Source: JAXJQF01 sp036311285 (GTDB lineage: Bacteria > Pseudomonadota > Gammaproteobacteria > Enterobacterales > Succinivibrionaceae). Taken from it: a stretch of 12,037 nt of DNA. The stretch is taken from NCBI GenBank assembly GCA_036311285.1, contig JAXJQF010000072.1, forward strand, positions 1-12,037. Direction: 5' to 3'. The notes beneath the pieces were generated by a model, which was given only the letters and a program-made list of their open reading frames with translations, had not been told where the DNA came from and ran no database searches. Shown here piece after piece: positions 8,364-12,037 of the stretch; the stretch's first letter is position 1; every line of letters begins with the position of its first letter. The translations under genes were made by a program, and so were the position numbers.

Positions 8364-8831
8364 CATCTGATAACAACTTTCAATACTTTATTTTTCGTTT
8401 ATAACCATTTATATCTTTTTAACAAAGTTATCAATCTTCTTCTTTGAGTATTTTATAATTTTAAATAGATCAAATTTCTTTTTTAAAATTTACTTAGATG
8501 TTGTAAAATAAACAAATAAAAAACAAGAACTATAACAACTATAATATTTAAAATATACTAACAAAGAACACACTAAGTACAAAAAAATTGTTTTGTACTA
8601 GATTTGGTACACGTTTTTGCACAAACTGAGAACACGTATTTAACTTCAATACAGTCACTTGATCGTTCTTTCTTAATATGAAATATAAGCATTATTAAGA
8701 TAAAACGGGAGTTAACCTATATACTAAAAATGACATAACTCTCCATTCATTGAAACGATAACGTTAAGGCTGTTTGTATAGAATTGATATTGTATTTTTG
8801 ATAAAATAAACATTCAAAAAAGGAAATACTT
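8364..8831 (+). other. Gene-free 468-base stretch upstream of queC with two hairpins
   Basis: I see no convincing coding frame, tRNA or known riboswitch here. Two stem-loops stand out. The first pairs AGTACAAAA (8576-8584) with TTTTGTACT (8591-8599) around six bases, and a further GGTACAC follows at 8606. The second pairs GGGAGTTA (8707-8714) with TAACTCTC (8736-8743) around a 21-base loop, with one G-T wobble. An 8-bp palindrome TAACGTTA lies at 8759-8766. A TATAAT at 8540-8545 could be a -10 box, which would give a leader of nearly 290 bases. Closer promoters for queC are also possible, so the leader length is unknown. Confidence 0.4.
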
Positions 8832-9515
8832 ATGAAGGTAGCAGTTTTACTTAGTGGTGGAATAGATAGCTCAACATGCCTTGCATTAGCTGTACGTAAA
8901 AATGGTGCGGAAAACGTAGTTGCGATAAATATACAATATGGTCAAAAACATGAACGCGAATTACAATCTGCAGAAAAAATTGCTCAATATTACGGTGTAG
9001 AATATAGACTTATTGATTTAGGTTTTATTTTTAAAGATTCAAACTGCTCCCTTCTAAAACATTCATCAGAAGAGATTGTTCATAAAAGTTATAGTGAACA
9101 ATTAAACGATATTGGTGGTCAAAGAACTGTATCAACATATGTTCCTTTTAGAAACGGTTTAATGCTATCTGTTGCAGCTTCTATTGCGCAAAGTGTTGGT
9201 GCAAAAGAAATATGGTATGGAGCTCATAAAGACGATGCAGCAGGAAGAGCCTACCCAGATTGCTCACCTGAATTTGTAGAAAACATGAATAATGCTATAT
9301 ACCAAGGTACTGGTAACGACTTATCAATATACGCTCCATTCTTAGATGCAAACAAAGCTGAAATCGTATGCTTAGGTTTAGAATTAAAGGTACCATACGA
9401 ATTAACATGGAGTTGCTACGAAGGTAAAGAAAAACCTTGTGGAAAATGCGGCACATGCATTGATAGACATGAGGCATTTGTTTCTAATGGAACTATAGAT
9501 CCATTAGAAATATAA
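8832..9515 (+). CDS. queC: QueC, 7-cyano-7-deazaguanine (preQ0) synthase
   Basis: QueC converts 7-carboxy-7-deazaguanine to preQ0 using ATP and ammonia, the last preQ0 step towards queuosine in tRNA. The 227-residue product has the PP-loop SGGIDSS (8-14), the block STYVPFRNG (101-109) and the zinc-binding cysteines C195, C203, C206 and C209 in the C-terminal CYEGKEKPCGKCGTC region, so all expected elements are present. The ATG at 8832 is preceded by AAGGAAA at good spacing. It is the first gene of a three-gene operon, with queD starting 22 bases after its stop. Control, if any, would act through the long upstream region, where I cannot identify a preQ1 riboswitch. Confidence 0.97.
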   Translation: MKVAVLLSGGIDSSTCLALAVRKNGAENVVAINIQYGQKHERELQSAEKIAQYYGVEYRLIDLGFIFKDSNCSLLKHSSEEIVHKSYSEQLNDIGGQRTVSTYVPFRNGLMLSVAASIAQSVGAKEIWYGAHKDDAAGRAYPDCSPEFVENMNNAIYQGTGNDLSIYAPFLDANKAEIVCLGLELKVPYELTWSCYEGKEKPCGKCGTCIDRHEAFVSNGTIDPLEI

Positions 9516-9537
9516 AGTAATTAGGATTTATTAGATT

Positions 9538-9873
9538 ATGTATAAAATCAAAAAACGTTTAGTAGTTAGTGCAGCTCATTATCTAAAATTAGATTATGAC
9601 AGTAAGTGCACATCTCTTCATGGTCATAATTGGATAATTGACGTATATTTAAAGTCAAAGGAATTAAACAATAATGGCATGATCATGGATTTTAGCGTAA
9701 TCAAAGAAAAAATCGAAAAGAAACTAGATCATAAGATCTTAAACGACGTAATTGATGTAAACCCTACTGCAGAAAACATTGCATATTGGATTTGTCAACA
9801 ACTTGCTCCATTCTGCTACAAAGTAGTTGTTGAAGAAAGCCCAAATAACATTGCAAGCTACGAGGTAGATTAA
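9538..9873 (+). CDS. queD: QueD, 6-carboxy-5,6,7,8-tetrahydropterin synthase
   Basis: QueD acts on 7,8-dihydroneopterin triphosphate, the product of GTP cyclohydrolase I, to give 6-carboxytetrahydropterin, the substrate of QueE. The 111-residue protein is a compact PTPS-fold enzyme. Zinc ligands H14 (SAAHYL), H28 and H30 (LHGHNW) are present, as are the catalytic C24 and the D64-H65 pair. The Glu at the substrate pocket is in EESPNN near 99-100. Its length is slightly below the roughly 120 residues usual for QueD but no key block is missing. AGGA lies about 11 bases upstream of the ATG, a somewhat long spacing. It sits between queC and queE, with one base separating its stop from the queE start. 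Confidence 0.96.
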   Translation: MYKIKKRLVVSAAHYLKLDYDSKCTSLHGHNWIIDVYLKSKELNNNGMIMDFSVIKEKIEKKLDHKILNDVIDVNPTAENIAYWICQQLAPFCYKVVVEESPNNIASYEVD

Positions 9874-9874
9874 A

Positions 9875-10552
9875 TTGCCTAGCTATATCGTAAATGAAAT
9901 TTTTTCATCAATAAATGGTGAAGGAACTTTATCTGGTGAATTAGCTATATTTATAAGACTGGCTGGATGTAATTTAAACTGCATATACTGTGACACAGTA
10001 TATGCCAAACATCAAAACGACGGAACCTTATATACTCTTGAAGAGATTATCCAAAAAATTAAAACATTTAAAGGCATAAGAAATATCACCCTTACAGGCG
10101 GTGAACCTCTTTTTAGAAAAGACATTAACTATTTATTAGAAGCTCTTACAGCTAACGGCTATCTTGTTAATATAGAAACCAACGGTTCTATATTATTAGA
10201 TAGTTTTATTAACACTCAATATTCAAAACAATTGATATTCTGCTGTGACTATAAACTTCCTTACAGTAATGAAGAAAGTAAGATGAAGGTAAAAAATTTA
10301 GAGCTTCTACGTGATAATGATGTATTAAAGTTTGTAATTGGTTCAAAACAAGACCTCGACAAAATATTTGAACTTCTAAACAATTACAACATCAAATCAT
10401 ATATTTATCTATCTGCAGTATTTAACCAAATCACACCCAAAGAAATTGTTGAAAGACTACTAACTTGGGCACCTTTAATTAATACTTCTAAAATTAGAGT
10501 GCAACTTCAGTTACATAAATACATTTGGGATCCTTCATGCAAAGGTGTTTAA
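9875..10552 (+). CDS. queE: QueE, 7-carboxy-7-deazaguanine synthase (radical SAM)
   Basis: QueE uses a [4Fe-4S] cluster, S-adenosylmethionine and Mg2+ to contract 6-carboxytetrahydropterin to 7-carboxy-7-deazaguanine, the substrate of QueC. The 225-residue product (223 in E. coli) has the cluster motif CNLNCIYC (C32, C36, C39), of CX3CX2C type. It also has INGEGTLSGELAIFIRLAG before it and the SAM-binding TGGEP at 74-78. The C-terminal LQLHKYIWDP (211-220) is typical of the family. The start is TTG at 9875, one base after the queD stop. GAGGT eight bases upstream, inside the end of queD, supports it, and no ATG gives a complete N-terminus. This spacing implies translational coupling. No queF or folE gene is present in the window. 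Confidence 0.95.
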   Translation: MPSYIVNEIFSSINGEGTLSGELAIFIRLAGCNLNCIYCDTVYAKHQNDGTLYTLEEIIQKIKTFKGIRNITLTGGEPLFRKDINYLLEALTANGYLVNIETNGSILLDSFINTQYSKQLIFCCDYKLPYSNEESKMKVKNLELLRDNDVLKFVIGSKQDLDKIFELLNNYNIKSYIYLSAVFNQITPKEIVERLLTWAPLINTSKIRVQLQLHKYIWDPSCKGV

Positions 10553-10906
10553 AAAACAACAAATAACTTTACAAATTTTTATCTAAATATTTTAAAATCC
10601 CGTTCAAACCCTTGTAATACATGGATTCCAATTATTCTATAATTACCATTTTTTAGAAAAAATAGCTAAATTTTATTGTAAAACTTAAGATAATATATAT
10701 AGTGAAAAAAATATAAATCTTAAACCTTTAACCGTTTAATTTTTATTTTTTTCATTCTTGTTTATTTTTTTTGTTAGTTTTTTTATTTGTTTACTTATGT
10801 TTTTACATAAGTAAACAAATGTTTTATTTTAACTAGCAGAAAAAATTTTTTCGTTTATATATCTTATAAATTATTATAAAGAACATTATTATTTTGGAGA
10901 CAACTT
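10553..10906. other. AT-rich gap between queE and the CobS-like gene
   Basis: I see no gene in this 354-base stretch. It contains small AT-only inverted repeats near 10630-10675 and a roughly 50-base plus-strand T-rich run (10741-10790). The T-run leads into a perfect 16-bp hairpin described separately. Short TATA-like boxes are abundant, for example TATAAA at 10865-10870, but none has a convincing -35. The boundary between the chromosomal que operon and the accessory ATPase should lie in this interval. Confidence 0.5.
10785..10820. repeat. Perfect 16-bp inverted repeat (hairpin or operator)
   Basis: ATTTGTTTACTTATGT (10785-10800) is followed by TTTT and then its exact complement (10805-10820). 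A possible outer stem, TTAGTT (10774-10779) with AACTAG (10831-10836), has one wobble pair. It lies 233 bases after queE and 87 bases before the CobS-like gene. It could be a terminator for the que operon, since GTTTTATTTT follows, though its stem has little GC. It could also be a dyad operator for the ATPase gene. The sequence does not decide between these. Confidence 0.75.
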
Positions 10907-11887
10907 ATGAATAGCATTGCTACCATTGAACATGGTATAAATGTTCATGGCGATTCTGCACCTCAAAACATTATCAAAACTAACGTTTCAAGTATATTCT
11001 CATATGTAGACAACTCATATGATATATCATTTCCATGCTATTTACCTGATAACCAATATATCCCAATAGCAAAACAAAACCATATACTATCTAATACATT
11101 TTTAAGGCAGGTTTTATCCTTCTTAGAAGATAACCATAATGATGCTTTATACTTATATGGACCTAGTGGTTGTGGTAAGACTAGTGGCATTACACAAATA
11201 GCATCTAAACTAAAATGGCCCACTATACACATTACATTAAATGGTCGATTTGAGCTTAGCAATTTAATTGGGTATAACACTATCATCAATGAAAAAGTGA
11301 CATTTATATATGGTCCACTTGCACGAGCTATGAAATATGGTTATATACTAGTTTTAAATGAAATAGATCTAGCTGACGCATCAGAACTAGCAGGATTAAA
11401 TGATATTCTTGAAGGAAGAGACTTAGTAATCCCTCAAAATAATGGAGAGATAATCAAAGCCCATAAGTATTTCAGACTGATTGTAACAGCAAATACAAAA
11501 GGCGATGGGAATAGTGGCGAATATGTTGGGGCTCAACTACTTAACGCTGCATTTCTAGATAGATTTAGATTTATAGAATGTAACTATTTAGATAATGACC
11601 AAGAATTTGAAATCATTAAGAAAAACGTACCTCAATTATCCAAGAATTTAATCAAAAGTCTAATCAAAATCGCAAATGAAATTAGATTATCAAACCAAAA
11701 TACTCAATTTGATCATATAACCATAAGTATACCTATGAGTAATAGAGCTTTACAAAGATGGTGTAGACTTATAGTTAATTATCATGGAATAGTTGACGAT
11801 CCAATTAATACCGCATTAAAAGAGGCTCTTCACGGATTTGTCGGGAGTCCTATGGTCGACTTATACCTAATCAATGTAAAGAAATAG
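10907..11887 (+). CDS. CobS-like AAA+ ATPase, 3' end replaced by IS sequence
   Basis: This AAA+ ATPase belongs to the dynein-related (AAA_5) group that includes the cobaltochelatase subunit CobS. Visible motifs: Walker A GPSGCGKT (85-92); a Walker B region ILVLNEID (147-154) with Asn where most AAA+ proteins have Asp; sensor 1 TANT (194-197); and LDRFRF with a candidate arginine finger at 217-222. About 80 residues precede Walker A, as in CobS. Relatives occur on integrative elements and phages with a VWA-domain partner and are unlikely to make cobalamin. The ATG has a GGAG ribosome binding site. The IS end at 11824 falls inside codon 306, so the last 20 of 326 residues are read from the back of the transposase gene. 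The native C-terminus is lost; whether the product still works is unknown. Confidence 0.82.
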   Translation: MNSIATIEHGINVHGDSAPQNIIKTNVSSIFSYVDNSYDISFPCYLPDNQYIPIAKQNHILSNTFLRQVLSFLEDNHNDALYLYGPSGCGKTSGITQIASKLKWPTIHITLNGRFELSNLIGYNTIINEKVTFIYGPLARAMKYGYILVLNEIDLADASELAGLNDILEGRDLVIPQNNGEIIKAHKYFRLIVTANTKGDGNSGEYVGAQLLNAAFLDRFRFIECNYLDNDQEFEIIKKNVPQLSKNLIKSLIKIANEIRLSNQNTQFDHITISIPMSNRALQRWCRLIVNYHGIVDDPINTALKEALHGFVGSPMVDLYLINVKK

Positions 11888-12037
11888 TCTTCATCTAGGT
11901 AGCCATATGCTATACGTTTGGCTACCTTAATCTTATTATTCATCCCTTCTAATTTCCCTGTGCTAATTGGATATTTTGAATGCGCTATTAATCCTTTTAA
12001 TCTCTTTTGTTTTAACTCTGAAAACTTTACTAATTGA
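11824..12037 (-). mobile_element. End of an ISL3-like insertion sequence (right copy)
   Basis: The element begins on the plus strand with GGCTCTTCACGGATTT, the same terminus as the left copy. It continues to the right edge with the transposase reading leftward. It is inserted inside the CobS-like gene, in opposite orientation to it. ISL3 elements usually duplicate 8 bases of target; the inner flank here is TTAAAAGA (11816-11823), but the partner copy lies outside the window. Confidence 0.72.
11830..12036 (-). CDS. ISL3-family transposase, C-terminal fragment (partial)
   Basis: Reading inward from the right edge, the minus strand is open for 68 codons and ends at TGA (11832-11830), six bases before the IS terminus. 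It starts QLVKFSELKQKRLKGLIAHS, continues through a Tyr-Pro-Ile-Ser linker, and reaches the block KLEGMNNKIKVAKRIAYGY followed by LDEDYFF. That block matches the left-edge fragment, and the Glu in the EGMNN block sits where ISL3 transposases carry their final catalytic acid. The final residues (STIGLPTNP) differ from the left copy, so these are two diverged members of one group. The reading frame overlaps the tail of the CobS-like gene antisense (11830-11887). The remainder of the transposase is beyond the window. Confidence 0.75.
   Translation of the reverse strand, partial: QLVKFSELKQKRLKGLIAHSKYPISTGKLEGMNNKIKVAKRIAYGYLDEDYFFTLIRYKSTIGLPTNP

Noticed and set aside
8707..8743. preQ1 riboswitch ahead of queC
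   Set aside because: The stem-loop is present, but its loop and 3' tail do not match the preQ1-I pseudoknot with its A-rich tail, nor the preQ1-II pattern as I know them.
9295..9477. Minus-strand open frame inside queC
   Set aside because: It is antisense to the QueC zinc-binding region, which is certainly coding on the plus strand.
10600..10625. tRNA T-loop-like GTTCAAA
   Set aside because: The flanking bases (CCC on both sides) cannot form the T stem, and no acceptor or anticodon arms surround it.
8832..11824. A DNA deazaguanine-modification (dpd-like) system formed by queCDE and the ATPase
   Set aside because: No transglycosylase or other dpd-type gene is visible. The que genes form a closed operon, and the ATPase is 354 bases away across a hairpin. 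Ordinary queuosine synthesis explains queCDE.
1..12037. CRISPR array, rRNA or integrase attachment site
   Set aside because: No regularly spaced repeats, rRNA-like sequence, integrase or tRNA target is present in the window.

Overview
The window comes from a very AT-rich bacterial genome. The order yoaA-like helicase then tsaB is the arrangement known from Gammaproteobacteria such as E. coli, so an AT-rich gammaproteobacterium is the best guess. The sequence does not settle genus or family. Both edges lie inside divergent copies of an ISL3-like insertion sequence, in inverted orientation with their transposase 3' ends pointing inward. The window may therefore be a contig broken at repeats.

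Layout. Bases 1-134 are the 3' end of one IS copy. A small unrecognised gene follows (195-680); its reading frame stays open back into the IS, so it looks decapitated by the insertion. A strong hairpin terminator (706-741) separates it from a convergent minus-strand pair: a long DinG/YoaA-type iron-sulfur helicase (4199-1575) followed by tsaB (1476-769), which serves the tRNA t6A modification. Divergent from the helicase is a 776-residue unrecognised membrane protein with a long Asn-rich N-terminal tail (4382-6712). Next, behind a hairpin, is a dicarboxylate/amino-acid:cation symporter (7042-8322) with a textbook terminator. After a gene-free 470-base stretch comes the compact queC-queD-queE operon (8832-10552), which makes preQ0 for queuosine or other deazaguanine products. 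A second AT-rich gap holds a perfect 16-bp hairpin. Last is a CobS-like AAA+ ATPase (10907 on), cut near codon 306 by the right-hand IS.

How it fits together. The middle (769-10552) is ordinary chromosomal housekeeping: DNA repair, two tRNA modification pathways, transport and an envelope protein. The accessory part is at the edges: two IS insertions that each appear to have broken a gene, and a CobS-like ATPase of a kind usually paired with a VWA-domain (CobT-like) partner that would lie beyond the right edge. I found no complete undescribed system. The best leads are the broken AAA+ ATPase locus, the unrecognised membrane protein and the enlarged helicase insert.
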